Source: Peterkaempfera sp044755465
GTDB taxonomy: Bacteria > Actinomycetota > Actinomycetes > Streptomycetales > Streptomycetaceae
Assembly: GCF_044755465.1 (NCBI RefSeq)
Contig: NZ_JBIVRB010000001.1
Span: 62,001 to 126,000, forward strand
DNA: 64,000 nucleotides
Direction of reading: 5' to 3'
This document shows, piece by piece, positions 16,972 to 26,576 of the stretch. The position numbers and the translations under genes are program-made. Numbering within the stretch: position 1 is the first letter of the stretch; each line of letters starts with the position of its first letter. The notes under the pieces were generated by a model that was given only the letters and a program-made list of their open reading frames with translations, was not told where the DNA came from and did no database searches.

Positions 16972-18252
16972 TCAGAGGCGGCTGTAGGTTGCGATGTCCT
17001 CGGTGAACTCCTCGATCGCCTGGGCGGTGAGCGTCGGCCGGGTGTCAGCGACGGCGATGAGGTAGTCCTCGGTGGTGGCCGGGGCGCCCCGGCGGTGGAC
17101 GAGTTCGCGTTCGAACGCCGCCTGCGCGCCCTTGCGGGCGGCGAACTCGATGTCGGCCGGGGTGAACAGTTCACTGACCCGCACCAGATGGTCCAGGTCC
17201 ACCGTGTCGGAGGCGGGTCCGAGGTAGCGGGTCCAGATCGCCGCGCGGGCCGCCGGGTTGGGTGGCCCGATCGGGATGACGTAGTCGAAGCGGCCCGGAC
17301 GCAGAAAGGCCGGGTCGAGGGAGCGTACGGAGTTGGTGGCGCAGGTCAGCAGGCGGTCGTCGTGTTCGCGGAAGCCGGGGATGAGTTTGAGCAGTTCATT
17401 GGTGACGCCGTGGCTGGGGTCGACGGCCTGACCGGACCTGGTGCCGGCGATCTCCTCGACCTCGTCGATGAACAGCAGCACCGAGTCCAGCGCGGCGAGG
17501 TCCGCGAAGACGTCCCGCAGGGCGGCGGCCAGCCCGGCGTCGGTGGCCGCCGCCAGCCGGGACGGGAACAGTTCCACGAACGGCCAGCTCAGCCGGGAGG
17601 CCACCGCCTTGGCGAAGCTGGTCTTCCCCGTGCCGGGCGGGCCGAACAGGATGGCCGCCTTCGGCGGGGTGACGCCATAGCGGTCGGCCACCGCCGGTTC
17701 CGTGAGCGGCAGCACGATCCGTCGTTCGACGACCTGCTTCTCCCGCTCCATGCCGGCCATGCCCTCCCAGAGTCCGGGGGGCAGCATCCGGCCGCCCAGG
17801 TGGTCGATCACCTCCGTGTTGGCCGCTCCGGGCGGCTCGATCCGCTCGTAGTAGACGAGACCCGTCCGGGTCAGATAGCCGGAGTGCTCCAGGGCCTTCG
17901 TCCCGGTGGCGCTCGCGGGCAGCAGGGCGCTGACCCGGCGTACGCCCAGCGCTCGCAGCCGCCGCTCCAGCTCGGCGAGCAGGGCGCTGCCGATGCCGCG
18001 GTCGCGCCAGCGGGGCGAGAGGGCCACCAGCACCACCCACGCCCGCTCGCCCTGGGTCTGCGCCACCGCCATGCCGACCAGTTCGTCACCGACCACCGCG
18101 ACCACCGCCGCCTGGCCCGCTCGGGCTGCGGCCATCACCTCGGAGACCGGGAAGACCGGGTCCCGGTCATCGGCCTGGCGGTTCTGGTCCCAGATCCGGA
18201 TCGCCTGGTCGAGATCGTCGTCGTGATAGTCGCGGAGACGCCATGCGGGCAT
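16972..18252 (-). CDS. GNAT acetyltransferase-AAA+ ATPase fusion
   Basis: A 426-residue protein. Residues 1-135 are a GNAT fold: MPAWRLRDYHDDDL start, and acetyl-CoA-binding motif A RWRDRGIGSALL at 81-92. Residues 175-426 are an AAA+ ATPase: Walker A GPPGTGKT (204-211), Walker B LLFIDE (259-264), sensor-1 Asn in TCATNS, and LRPGRFD with the arginine-finger region typical of the classical AAA clade. The start at 18252 has AGGTGG upstream. There is no protease or TM domain. The ATPase part resembles FtsH- and Vps4-like remodelling modules, so the protein could couple acetylation to protein remodelling, but its target is unknown. It is divergent from hrpA and ends about 65 bases from the IS element. 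Confidence 0.88.
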   Translation of the reverse strand: MPAWRLRDYHDDDLDQAIRIWDQNRQADDRDPVFPVSEVMAAARAGQAAVVAVVGDELVGMAVAQTQGERAWVVLVALSPRWRDRGIGSALLAELERRLRALGVRRVSALLPASATGTKALEHSGYLTRTGLVYYERIEPPGAANTEVIDHLGGRMLPPGLWEGMAGMEREKQVVERRIVLPLTEPAVADRYGVTPPKAAILFGPPGTGKTSFAKAVASRLSWPFVELFPSRLAAATDAGLAAALRDVFADLAALDSVLLFIDEVEEIAGTRSGQAVDPSHGVTNELLKLIPGFREHDDRLLTCATNSVRSLDPAFLRPGRFDYVIPIGPPNPAARAAIWTRYLGPASDTVDLDHLVRVSELFTPADIEFAARKGAQAAFERELVHRRGAPATTEDYLIAVADTRPTLTAQAIEEFTEDIATYSRL

Positions 18253-18577
18253 CGCTACCACCTGCCCGTCGCACCCTGGTCTGTCCGGGAAGTTCCATTG
18301 TGTCCCCCCGGCGCCCTGCCTGCCAGGTCGGGGCGATGCCGCCGCCCGGGGCAGTCCGGCCGCCGGGTGGGCGGCGGCCCCCGTACAGGCCGTCCACGTC
18401 GGAGAGCCGCATCGGCAGTTCGGCGCGGACCCGGTGGCCCGGCCGAAGGGGCCTTTCCGCGCGCCGAGGTGCGGGCCCTGCGGCAGCGGCCGGGGCACCT
18501 GTCGCACACTGGCTGTGGACAGCGGCAGCACGCCGGGCAAAACCCGCGTGCGGCCGCCCGCCGTTTCTTGCGACTGT
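18253..18577. other. Divergent intergenic region, GNAT-AAA+ gene and hrpA
   Basis: About 325 bases with no gene, holding the promoters for two divergent genes. A TCGCACACTGGCTGTGGACAG stretch lies at about 18500-18520. No clear operator was recognised. Confidence 0.4.
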
Positions 18578-21500
18578 ATGGGGATGCCCTCCGTGAGTTC
18601 TGCCTTCTCCGACCTGCAGGCCCGCCTGCCCGAGCTGATGCTGCGCGACCAGCGGCGGCTGGAGCGGCGCCTGGACGGCGCACGCCGGCTGCGGAACCCG
18701 GAGGCCCGCCGCAGCGTCATCGAGGAGCTGTCGGCCGAGATCGACAAGGCCGAGCTGCGGCTGGAGCAGCGGCGGGCCGCGGTGCCCGGGATCAGCTATC
18801 CCGCCGAGCTGCCGGTGAGCCAGAAGAAGGACGACATCCTGGCCGCCATCCGCGACCACCAGGTGGTGATCGTCGCGGGCGAGACCGGCTCCGGCAAGAC
18901 CACCCAGATCCCCAAGATCTGCCTGGAGCTGGGTCGCGGCGTACGCGGCCTGGTCGGGCACACCCAGCCGCGCCGGATCGCCGCCCGCACGGTGGCCGAG
19001 CGGGTCGCGGAGGAGCTGGACACCCCGCTGGGCGAGGCGGTCGGCTGGAAGGTCCGCTTCACCGACCAGGTGGGCCAGGACACCCTGGTGAAGCTGATGA
19101 CGGACGGCATCCTGCTGGCCGAGATCCAGACCGACCGCGAGCTGCGCCAGTACGACACCCTGATCATCGACGAGGCGCACGAGCGCAGCCTCAACATCGA
19201 CTTCATCCTGGGCTATCTGCGGCAGCTGCTGCCCCGCCGGCCCGACCTCAAGGTCGTGATCACCTCCGCCACCATCGACCCGCAGCGGTTCTCGCGGCAC
19301 TTCGACAACGCCCCGGTGATCGAGGTGTCCGGGCGGACCTACCCCGTGGAGGTCCGCTACCGCCCGGTGGTGGAGGAGGGCGACGGGGCCGAGGAGGTCG
19401 AGCGGGACCGCGACCAGGTGCAGGCGATCTGCGACGCGGCGGTGGAGCTCCAGGCCGAGGGGCCGGGCGACATCCTGGTCTTCCTCTCCGGCGAGCGGGA
19501 GATCCGCGACACCGCCGACGCGCTGGGGCGGATGAACCTGCGCAACACCGAGGTGCTGCCGCTGTACGCCCGGCTCTCCTCCGCCGAGCAGCACCGGGTC
19601 TTCCAGCGGCACGGCGGGCGGCGGATCGTGCTGGCCACCAATGTGGCCGAGACCTCGCTGACCGTCCCCGGGATCAAGTACGTCATCGACCCCGGCACCG
19701 CCCGGATCTCCCGTTACAGCCACCGCACCAAGGTGCAGCGGCTGCCGATCGAGGCCGTCAGCCAGGCCAGCGCCAACCAGCGCAAGGGGCGCTGCGGCCG
19801 CACCTCGGACGGCATCTGCATCCGGCTGTATTCCGAGGAGGACTTCCTCTCCCGCCCGGAGTTCACCGACGCGGAGATCCTGCGCACCAACCTGGCGTCG
19901 GTCATCCTGCAGATGACGGCGGCCGGGCTGGGCGACATCGCGGCCTTCCCCTTCATCGACCCGCCGGACTCGCGCAACATCCGCGACGGCGTCAATCTGC
20001 TGCATGAGCTGGGCGCCCTCGACCCGGCCCAGCAGGACCCCCGCAAGCGGCTCACCCCGCTCGGCCGCAAGCTGGCCCAGCTCCCGGTCGACCCCCGGCT
20101 GGCCCGGATGGTGCTGGAGGCGGACCGCAACGGCTGCGTGCGCGAGGTCATGGTGATCGCGGCGGCGCTGTCCATCCAGGACCCGCGCGAGCGGCCCGGC
20201 GAGAAGAAGCAGGCGGCGGACGAGCGGCACCGCCGCTTCGCGGACGAGACCTCCGACTTCCTGGCCTACCTCAACCTCTGGCGCTATGTCCGGGAGCAGC
20301 AGAAGGAGCTGTCCTCCTCCGCCTTCCGCCGGATGTGCAAGTCGGAGTTCCTGAACTACCTGCGGATACGGGAGTGGCAGGACATCTACTCCCAGCTGCG
20401 GACGGTCGCCAAGCAGCTGGGCGTCCAGATCACCGAACCCGAGCCGGGCGCCGAGCCGGACGCGCAGCGCATCCACACCTCGCTGCTGTCCGGCCTGCTG
20501 TCGCACATCGGTCTGATGGACGTGGAGAAGCGCGAGTACGTCGGCGCCCGGGGGGCGCGCTTCGCGGTCTTCCCCGGCTCGGGGCTGTTCAAGAAGCCAC
20601 CGCGCTGGGTGATGTCGGCGGAGCTGGTGGAGACCTCCCGGCTGTGGGCGCGGATCAACGCGAAGATCGAGCCGGAGTGGGTGGAGCCGCTGGCCGGGCA
20701 CCTGGTCAAGCACACCTACAGCGAGCCGCACTGGGAGAAGAAGGCCGGTGCCGTCCTCGCGTACGAGAAGGTGACGCTGTACGGCGTACCGATCGTGGCG
20801 CAGCGCAAGGTGAACTACGGGCGGATCGACCCGGAGCTGTGCCGGGAGCTGTTCATCCGCAATGCGCTGGTGGAGGGCGACTGGGAGTCGCACCACCGGT
20901 TCTTCGCGGAGAACCGCCGGCTGCTCTCCGAGGTGGAGGAGCTGGAGAACCGGGCACGGCGCCGCGACATCCTGGTGGACGACGAGACGCTGTTCGACTT
21001 CTACGACCAGCGGCTGCCGGAGGACGTGGTCTCGGCCCGGCACTTCGACTCCTGGTGGAAGCAGGCGCGGCGGGACGAGCCCGATCTGCTGTCCTTCGAG
21101 AAGTCGATGCTGATCAACGAGTCGGCGGGCGGCATCACCGAGGAGGACTACCCGGACCACTGGCAGCAGGGCAAGCTGCGGTTCCGCCTCACGTACCAGT
21201 TCGAGCCGGGCAGCGACGCGGACGGGGTCACCGTGCACCTGCCGCTGCCGGTGCTCAACCAGGTCTCCTCCGAGGGCTTCGACTGGCAGATCCCGGGGCT
21301 GCGCGAGGAGCTGGTCACCGCGCTGATCCGGTCGCTGCCCAAGGCGGTGCGCCGCAACTTCGTACCGGCGCCGAACTTCGCCAAGGCGGTGCTCCAGCGG
21401 CTGACGCCGCGCCAGGAGCCGCTGTTGCCCGCGCTGGAGCGGGAGCTGCGCCGGATGACCGGGGTGACGATCCCGCCGGAGGCATGGGGGCAGACGCCCG

Positions 21501-22519
21501 TGCCCGAGCATCTGCGGGTCACCTTCCGGGTGGTGGACGAGCGCCGGCGCAGGCTTGCCGAGTCCAAGGACCTGGAGGAGCTGCGGCTGCGGCTGAAACC
21601 CAAGCTGAAGGCCACCCTGTCGTCGGCGGCCTCCGGGCACGGCCTGGAGCAGGAGGGGCTGACGGCCTGGCCGGTCGGCGTGCCGACGCTGCCGCGTACC
21701 TTCGAGCGGCGCAGCCACGGCCACGCCATCCGCGCCTATCCGGCGCTGGCGGACGACGGCGGCTCGGTCTCGGTACGCCTGTACGACACGGCGGAGGAGC
21801 AGGCGCACTCGATGTGGGCGGGCACCCGCCGACTGCTGATGCTGACCACCCCCTCTCCGGTGAAGTCCATCCAGGGCAGGCTGGGCAACCAGGCCAAGCT
21901 GGCGCTGTCGAACAATCCGCACGGCGGCATCGCCCCCCTCTTCGACGACATCGTCTCCTGTGCCACTGACAAACTGGTCGCGGACGCCGGAGGGCCCGCC
22001 TGGGACGAGGAGGGCTTCGGCAAGCTGCGCGACCGGGTGCGGGCGGACCTGTACGACACCGCGGCGGACACCACGTTGAAGACCGCCTCGGCGCTGATCG
22101 CCTTCCAGCGGGCCGCGAACCGGCTGAAGGCGGTCAGCAGCCCGGTGCTGCTGCCGGCGGTGACGGATGTCAGGGCGCAGCTGGCGGCGCTGGTGCACCC
22201 CGGTTTCGTCACCGGGACGGGCTGGGCGCGGCTGCCCGACCTCAAGCGCTATCTGCTGGCCGCCGAGCGGCGGCTGGAGGCGCTGCCGGACCATCCGCAG
22301 CGGGACCTCCAGCATCTGCGGCGGGTGCAGCTGCTCCAGGAGGAGTACGCGGCGCTGCTGGCCGCCGTACCGGCCGGGCACCGACCCTCCGAGGAGCTGC
22401 TGCGGATTCGCTGGATGCTGGAGGAGTTGCGGGTCAGCTTCTTCGCGCAGACCCTCGGTACGCCGACGCCGATCTCGGAGAAGCGGATCAGCAAGGCCAT
22501 GGAGGCGGCGGCCGCCTGA
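18578..22519 (+). CDS. hrpA: ATP-dependent RNA helicase HrpA (DEAH-box)
   Basis: About 1313 residues, the usual length for bacterial HrpA. The helicase core has Walker A GETGSGKTT, TQPRR, DEAH (LIIDEAHERS), SAT (ITSATI), and motif VI QRKGRCGR. The helicase-associated, OB-fold and long C-terminal DUF3418-like regions follow. It is expected to unwind or remodel RNA, for example stalled or collided ribosomes as reported for E. coli HrpA. The start is uncertain: ATG 18578, ATG 18584 or GTG 18593 are all in frame, and the last fits the family N-terminus (SSAFSDLQARLPEL). The gene is followed by tRNA-Asp. Confidence 0.95.
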   Translation: MGMPSVSSAFSDLQARLPELMLRDQRRLERRLDGARRLRNPEARRSVIEELSAEIDKAELRLEQRRAAVPGISYPAELPVSQKKDDILAAIRDHQVVIVAGETGSGKTTQIPKICLELGRGVRGLVGHTQPRRIAARTVAERVAEELDTPLGEAVGWKVRFTDQVGQDTLVKLMTDGILLAEIQTDRELRQYDTLIIDEAHERSLNIDFILGYLRQLLPRRPDLKVVITSATIDPQRFSRHFDNAPVIEVSGRTYPVEVRYRPVVEEGDGAEEVERDRDQVQAICDAAVELQAEGPGDILVFLSGEREIRDTADALGRMNLRNTEVLPLYARLSSAEQHRVFQRHGGRRIVLATNVAETSLTVPGIKYVIDPGTARISRYSHRTKVQRLPIEAVSQASANQRKGRCGRTSDGICIRLYSEEDFLSRPEFTDAEILRTNLASVILQMTAAGLGDIAAFPFIDPPDSRNIRDGVNLLHELGALDPAQQDPRKRLTPLGRKLAQLPVDPRLARMVLEADRNGCVREVMVIAAALSIQDPRERPGEKKQAADERHRRFADETSDFLAYLNLWRYVREQQKELSSSAFRRMCKSEFLNYLRIREWQDIYSQLRTVAKQLGVQITEPEPGAEPDAQRIHTSLLSGLLSHIGLMDVEKREYVGARGARFAVFPGSGLFKKPPRWVMSAELVETSRLWARINAKIEPEWVEPLAGHLVKHTYSEPHWEKKAGAVLAYEKVTLYGVPIVAQRKVNYGRIDPELCRELFIRNALVEGDWESHHRFFAENRRLLSEVEELENRARRRDILVDDETLFDFYDQRLPEDVVSARHFDSWWKQARRDEPDLLSFEKSMLINESAGGITEEDYPDHWQQGKLRFRLTYQFEPGSDADGVTVHLPLPVLNQVSSEGFDWQIPGLREELVTALIRSLPKAVRRNFVPAPNFAKAVLQRLTPRQEPLLPALERELRRMTGVTIPPEAWGQTPVPEHLRVTFRVVDERRRRLAESKDLEELRLRLKPKLKATLSSAASGHGLEQEGLTAWPVGVPTLPRTFERRSHGHAIRAYPALADDGGSVSVRLYDTAEEQAHSMWAGTRRLLMLTTPSPVKSIQGRLGNQAKLALSNNPHGGIAPLFDDIVSCATDKLVADAGGPAWDEEGFGKLRDRVRADLYDTAADTTLKTASALIAFQRAANRLKAVSSPVLLPAVTDVRAQLAALVHPGFVTGTGWARLPDLKRYLLAAERRLEALPDHPQRDLQHLRRVQLLQEEYAALLAAVPAGHRPSEELLRIRWMLEELRVSFFAQTLGTPTPISEKRISKAMEAAAA

Positions 22520-22615
22520 GCCGCCTGCGGGGCCCCGGGAGGCGGTTCGACCTGGGGCTCCGCATGCAGTAACATCAGTGTTGTCGCCGCGCGAGCAGCG
22601 ACGCAGGAAGATCCT

Positions 22616-22689
22616 GGTCCCGTGGAGCAGTTGGTTAGCTCGCCACCCTGTCAAGGTGGAGGTCGCGGGTTCAAGTCCCGTCGGGATCG
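22616..22689 (+). tRNA. tRNA-Asp (anticodon GTC), copy 2
   Basis: A 74-nucleotide tRNA identical to the one at 11868-11941, with the same acceptor, anticodon loop CTGTCAA and discriminator G. Confidence 0.97.
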
Positions 22690-22695
22690 CAAGAG

Positions 22696-22733
22696 GCGAG
22701 AGGCCCGGAGCCGTGAGGTTCCGGGCCTCTCGC
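22696..22733 (+). terminator. Terminator hairpin after tRNA-Asp
   Basis: A 14-base stem (GCGAGAGGCCCGGA with TCCGGGCCTCTCGC) with a 10-base loop, followed by TTT, seven bases after the tRNA. Confidence 0.9.
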
Positions 22734-23019
22734 TTTGCCGTGTGCGGCCCCGTCCGGCCCCCTCCGGCTCGGGCGGGTCCAGCCGTTCGGCGGGTACGGC
22801 GGGCGGGTGCGGCGGTGTACCGTCGGCGGTCCCGACGGGCCGCTGTGATCGAGGTCAGGACCGGTATCCCAGGTAGGGCGAGGTGCGCAAGAGGGCGCCT
22901 CATGTGACGGGTGTCACGGAAGTCGTTGCGGAGCGGGGCCCTTCGGAGCACTCTCGGCCGCCTCGCGATTTAACATATGAAATTGCACAGGTGTCCGACA
23001 GTCGACGTGTCGGGGAATG
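22734..23019. other. Intergenic region between tRNA-Asp and the bldC terminator
   Basis: About 285 bases with no gene recognised. It contains the AT-rich stretch GATTTAACATATGAAATTG around 22967-22985 and a CCGACAGTCGACGTGTCGG near-palindrome at about 22995-23013. Confidence 0.4.
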
Positions 23020-23065
23020 ACAAGAGGTCGTATCGGACCCGGCGGAGTCCGATACGACCTCTTGT
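23020..23065 (-). terminator. Terminator hairpin downstream of bldC
   Basis: A perfect 18-base stem (ACAAGAGGTCGTATCGGA with its complement) around a 10-base loop, about 100 bases beyond the bldC stop on the minus strand. Confidence 0.85.
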
Positions 23066-23164
23066 GCGGTCTGGCTGAGACCCTGAGTTCCCGGTCTCCG
23101 GGGGCGGACGCGTCGCTGGCGCGTCGACCGCCCAGTGGCCTGGGAAGGGGCCGCTGTCGAAGCG

Positions 23165-23371
23165 TCAGGCTTCGCTGCGCTGCTGCGGGATACCCGCGAG
23201 CAGGGCGCGAACCTCCGCCTCCCGGTAGCGGCGGTGCCCGCCGAGCGTGCGGATGGACGTGAGCTTGCCGGCCTTGGCCCAGCGTGTGACCGTCTTGGGG
23301 TCCACGCGGAACATGGTGGCGACCTCAGCCGGCGTCAGCAGCGGCTCGGCGTCAGGGGTGCGAGCGGTCAT
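23165..23371 (-). CDS. bldC: Developmental regulator BldC
   Basis: A 68-residue MerR-like winged-helix DNA-binding protein, the exact length known for Streptomyces BldC. It starts MTARTPDAEPLLTPAEVATMF and has the helix-turn-helix VATMFRVDPKTVTRWAKAGKL and wing RTLGGHRRY. BldC lacks an effector domain, binds direct repeats cooperatively, and represses the onset of sporulation so as to maintain vegetative growth. GGAGG lies upstream of the ATG at 23371. The neighbours hrpA, a conserved unknown gene and vdh match the order I remember from S. coelicolor. Confidence 0.97.
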   Translation of the reverse strand: MTARTPDAEPLLTPAEVATMFRVDPKTVTRWAKAGKLTSIRTLGGHRRYREAEVRALLAGIPQQRSEA

Positions 23372-23929
23372 GAGCGGCCTCCTCGGGAGAACCGAACCAA
23401 CACGGTTCTTTCCTTCAAATTCTGCACCTTGACCCGCGATGCCCGAAATGGCATACACGGGCCGAGTCGGTAATAGGACGAACGGCTTGTCCTGGGGACT
23501 ACAACTACACCATCCGTCCAGCTCCATCGGCCAAACCGCCGGAATTGGCACCTCACGGGGCCAAGGTCGACGGAAGCCGATGGACCATGCCATAGCGGAC
23601 AGTCACCCCAAAGTGACGATCGGTCATGACATCGTCGAGGTACTGCTCTCCCACAAAGACCTCATCCCCCCGTGGATACACCCAAAAGTGGGCACATCCA
23701 CCGACAGCTGGTCTTGTTGTCCTATTTTGCCACATAGGGACCACCTCACGTCAACGGTGAGTAGCGTCACGTTTCCGAGGTATTGACCCAAAAGGGGACG
23801 ACGGCCTTGGAACACGCAAAGCAGCCCGCCCCGACACGCAGGATGCCACGCATGTCCGACAAGCCCACCGCATTGATCATGGCGTGATCAACCCCTGGCG
23901 GGAACCCGCCACCCTGGCGGGCACCGCCG
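23372..23929. other. bldC upstream region
   Basis: About 560 bases, less GC-rich than the surroundings (especially 23400-23780), with no coding pattern on either strand. It probably holds the bldC promoter and regulatory sites, but none was identified with confidence. Confidence 0.5.
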
Positions 23930-24865
23930 TCAGCTCGCGTAGAGCAGTTCCTGCACCAGCCGCCAGCGCTCCGTCACCGTCCGGTACGCCCGGCCGGCCC
24001 GCACGCCGTCCCCGGCCCGCAGCGCGGCGATGCCCTCCGCCACCTCGGCGGCCGACCGGTCCTCGGCCAGCCGCGCCTCCGGGATGGCGTGCACCAGGCC
24101 GCCGTAGTCCAGCTCCACCAGCGACCGGGGGTGGAACTCCTCCAGCCAGCGGCCGACCTGCTCGACCCCGGAGACCAGCGGGCCCTCCTCCAGGTTCTCC
24201 CGGAGCACCCGGTAGCCCCGCGCCAGCCGCCGCCGGGCCTGCGCCATCGGCGTCAGGTAGAACAGCGCGGGCGGCGCCCCCCTGCCCGCCTCCCCCCGGC
24301 CACCAGCGGCGGCCTCGGCGCCCTCGGCGGGCGCGGGCGGCAGCGCCGGGGCGAAACGCCGCTCCTCGTCGGAGAAGAGCAGGAACCACCGCACCGGCAC
24401 ATGCCAGGTGCGGGTCAGAATCCACGGCCGGCCGTCCGGATGGTCCGCCCGCCAGCGCTCCCAGTCCGCCTCGGCCTGCTCGCGCACCGCCGGCGGCAGC
24501 ACCGCGTCCAGCAGCGGGCGCGGCAGCTCCTCCTTCAGCTCCTCCAGCGCCAGCCAGCTGCGCAACCGCAGCCGGGAGGGGCAGACATAGGTCACCCCGT
24601 CCACCACCCGCACTAGCGCGTCCCGGCTCTCCCGCTCGGGCAGCGCCTTGGGGGTGACCGTCCCCAGCTCGGCCAGGCCACGGCGGCGCTCGTCCAGTGC
24701 GGAGGGCGCGGTCTGCACCGAGTCGGCGTCCGCGCCGCGCCGCGCCGCGTACGCCTGCCAGTGCGCCCGGTCCGGCTCCGGGAAGGCAGCCAGCGGCTCG
24801 TACACACGCAGATAGGCGGCGTAGGGCGGGAGTACCGAGGTCCGCACGGCAGTCACGCAAGGCAT
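23930..24865 (-). CDS. Conserved actinobacterial protein of unknown function
   Basis: A 311-residue protein starting MPCVTAVRTSVLPPYAAYLRVYEPL at 24865. It is predicted soluble and mixed alpha/beta, with WFLLFSDEERRF, an Ala/Gly-rich loop (about 205-225) and LVELDYGGLVH near residue 268. No enzyme motif or signal peptide is seen. An unknown gene in this position, between bldC and valine dehydrogenase, is usual in Streptomyces from memory, which supports that it is real. The function is unknown. Confidence 0.85.
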   Translation of the reverse strand: MPCVTAVRTSVLPPYAAYLRVYEPLAAFPEPDRAHWQAYAARRGADADSVQTAPSALDERRRGLAELGTVTPKALPERESRDALVRVVDGVTYVCPSRLRLRSWLALEELKEELPRPLLDAVLPPAVREQAEADWERWRADHPDGRPWILTRTWHVPVRWFLLFSDEERRFAPALPPAPAEGAEAAAGGRGEAGRGAPPALFYLTPMAQARRRLARGYRVLRENLEEGPLVSGVEQVGRWLEEFHPRSLVELDYGGLVHAIPEARLAEDRSAAEVAEGIAALRAGDGVRAGRAYRTVTERWRLVQELLYAS

Positions 24866-25032
24866 CGTCGCACGCGCCGGGTCGGCCCGGGGGCGGAAGG
24901 GCCGGGTTCGCCGTCCGGCATCCGGCGGGGTGACTTCCCGCGCCCGCCATACCCGACGGGACCGCCAGGACCTACGCTTCGGTGCAGGCGCCCGCACCCA
25001 CAGCAGCGGGCCGTACCACGGGAGTCACCACA

Positions 25033-26184
25033 GTGACCGACGTACAGCAGCAGTCAGCCCCGTCCACCAGCACCGGGGTGCTCAGCCGCATCTTCGGAAC
25101 CGAGTCGGAGGGAGCCCCCGGCGACGGCCACGAGCAGGTCGTCCTCTGCCACGACCGGCACTCGGGCCTCAAGGCGGTCATCGCCCTCCACTCCACCGCG
25201 CTCGGCCCCGCCCTCGGTGGGACGCGCTTCTACCCGTACGCCTCCGAGGAGGCGGCCGTCCAGGACGCGCTCAACCTCTCGCGCGGCATGTCGTACAAGA
25301 ACGCCCTTGCAGGACTCGACCACGGCGGCGGCAAGGCCGTCATCATCGGCGACCCGGCCGAGATCAAGACCGAGGCGCTGCTCCGCGCCTACGGGCGCTT
25401 CGTGCAGTCCCTGCGGGGGCGCTACATCACCGCCTGCGACGTCGGCACCTACGTGGCCGACATGGACGTCATCGCCCGCGAGTGCGACTGGGTGACCGGC
25501 CGCTCGCCGGAGCACGGCGGCGCCGGCGACTCCTCGGTGCTGACCGCGTACGGCGTCTTCCAGGGCATGCGGGCCAGCGCCCAGCACCTCTGGGGCACAC
25601 CGACCCTGCGCGGTCGGCGGGTCGGCGTGGCCGGGGTCGGCAAGGTCGGGCACCACCTGGTGCAGCACCTGGTCGAGGACGGCGCGACGGTGCTGATCAC
25701 CGACATCAGCGAGGCGTCGATCGCCCGGGTCCGCGCCGCGCACCCGCAGGTCGAGGTGGTCGCGGACGCCGACGCGCTGATCCGCGCCGATCTGGACGTG
25801 TACGCCCCCTGCGCACTCGGCGGCGCGCTGAACGACGGCACCGTGCCCGCGCTGACCGCCTCGGTGGTCTGCGGCGCGGCCAACAACCAGCTCGCCCACG
25901 CCGGGGTGGAGAAGGACCTGGCCGACCGGGGCATCCTGTACGCGCCCGACTACGTGGTGAACGCCGGCGGCGTGATCCAGGTGGCCGACGAGATCCACGG
26001 GTTCTCCTTCGAGCGGGCCCGCAACAAGGCGTCCAAGATCTACGACACCACGCTGGAGATCTTCGCCCTGGCGACGGCGGACGGCGTCCCGCCGGCCGCG
26101 GCCGCCGACCGGCTGGCCGAGCGCCGGATGTCGGAGATCGGCCGGCTGCGGACGATCCTGCTGCCGGACGGCAGCCGGGGCTAG
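25033..26184 (+). CDS. vdh: Valine (branched-chain amino acid) dehydrogenase
   Basis: A GTG start at 25033, with GGGAG nine bases upstream, gives 383 residues. The family is Glu/Leu/Phe/Val dehydrogenase, which oxidatively deaminates branched-chain amino acids with NAD+. The N-terminal catalytic domain has GGTRFYPY and the lysine-containing KNALAGLDHGGGKAVI. The Rossmann domain has GVAGVGKVGHHL (GxGxxG). In Streptomyces this enzyme supplies branched-chain precursors for fatty acids and polyketides. The upstream neighbour is divergent and transcription is probably monocistronic. Confidence 0.95.
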   Translation: MTDVQQQSAPSTSTGVLSRIFGTESEGAPGDGHEQVVLCHDRHSGLKAVIALHSTALGPALGGTRFYPYASEEAAVQDALNLSRGMSYKNALAGLDHGGGKAVIIGDPAEIKTEALLRAYGRFVQSLRGRYITACDVGTYVADMDVIARECDWVTGRSPEHGGAGDSSVLTAYGVFQGMRASAQHLWGTPTLRGRRVGVAGVGKVGHHLVQHLVEDGATVLITDISEASIARVRAAHPQVEVVADADALIRADLDVYAPCALGGALNDGTVPALTASVVCGAANNQLAHAGVEKDLADRGILYAPDYVVNAGGVIQVADEIHGFSFERARNKASKIYDTTLEIFALATADGVPPAAAADRLAERRMSEIGRLRTILLPDGSRG

Positions 26185-26576
26185 CGGCCCCGGTGTGTGA
26201 TTGGTCACCGGCGCGGCGCGGCCGCCCCCACCGCGCGCGCCGGTGACCTGCCAGAATGAGAACGCGGTTCTCACCCGATGGCTCCGAACGGGGGATGCGA
26301 CGCCCTCCGGCGGGGGATAATCGGTCCTGCGACGGCGGTCAGCAGGCTCCCCCGGCCGCCCTGCGGAAGCAGTCGGCTACCCTCGTGACCAGGAACGACG
26401 CAGTCGCGAGGCACGGTAGTCTGCGCCACGTCGTCCGGGCGACGTACCGCCCGGCGGCGGAAGCAGGTACCGTTATTGCTCTAAGGAGCGGTTCTCTCGA
26501 TTCGGAGAGACCGTTCCCGCACATGAACGCGTGTCAGACTCGGGGCCGTGAGCCCCGTCGTTGAGGGGGTCGACCC
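26185..26576. other. Intergenic region between vdh and the DUF3073 gene
   Basis: About 390 bases without a gene. It contains a near-palindrome GAGCGGTTCTCTC-GATTC-GGAGAGACCGTTC at about 26485-26516, roughly 60 bases upstream of the next start, which could be an operator or a 5' UTR hairpin. Confidence 0.45.

Noticed and set aside
18167..22951. A minus-strand reading frame of about 1590 codons opposite hrpA
   Set aside because: hrpA on the plus strand matches its family over the full length. The antisense frame has no recognisable domain and is a codon-bias shadow.
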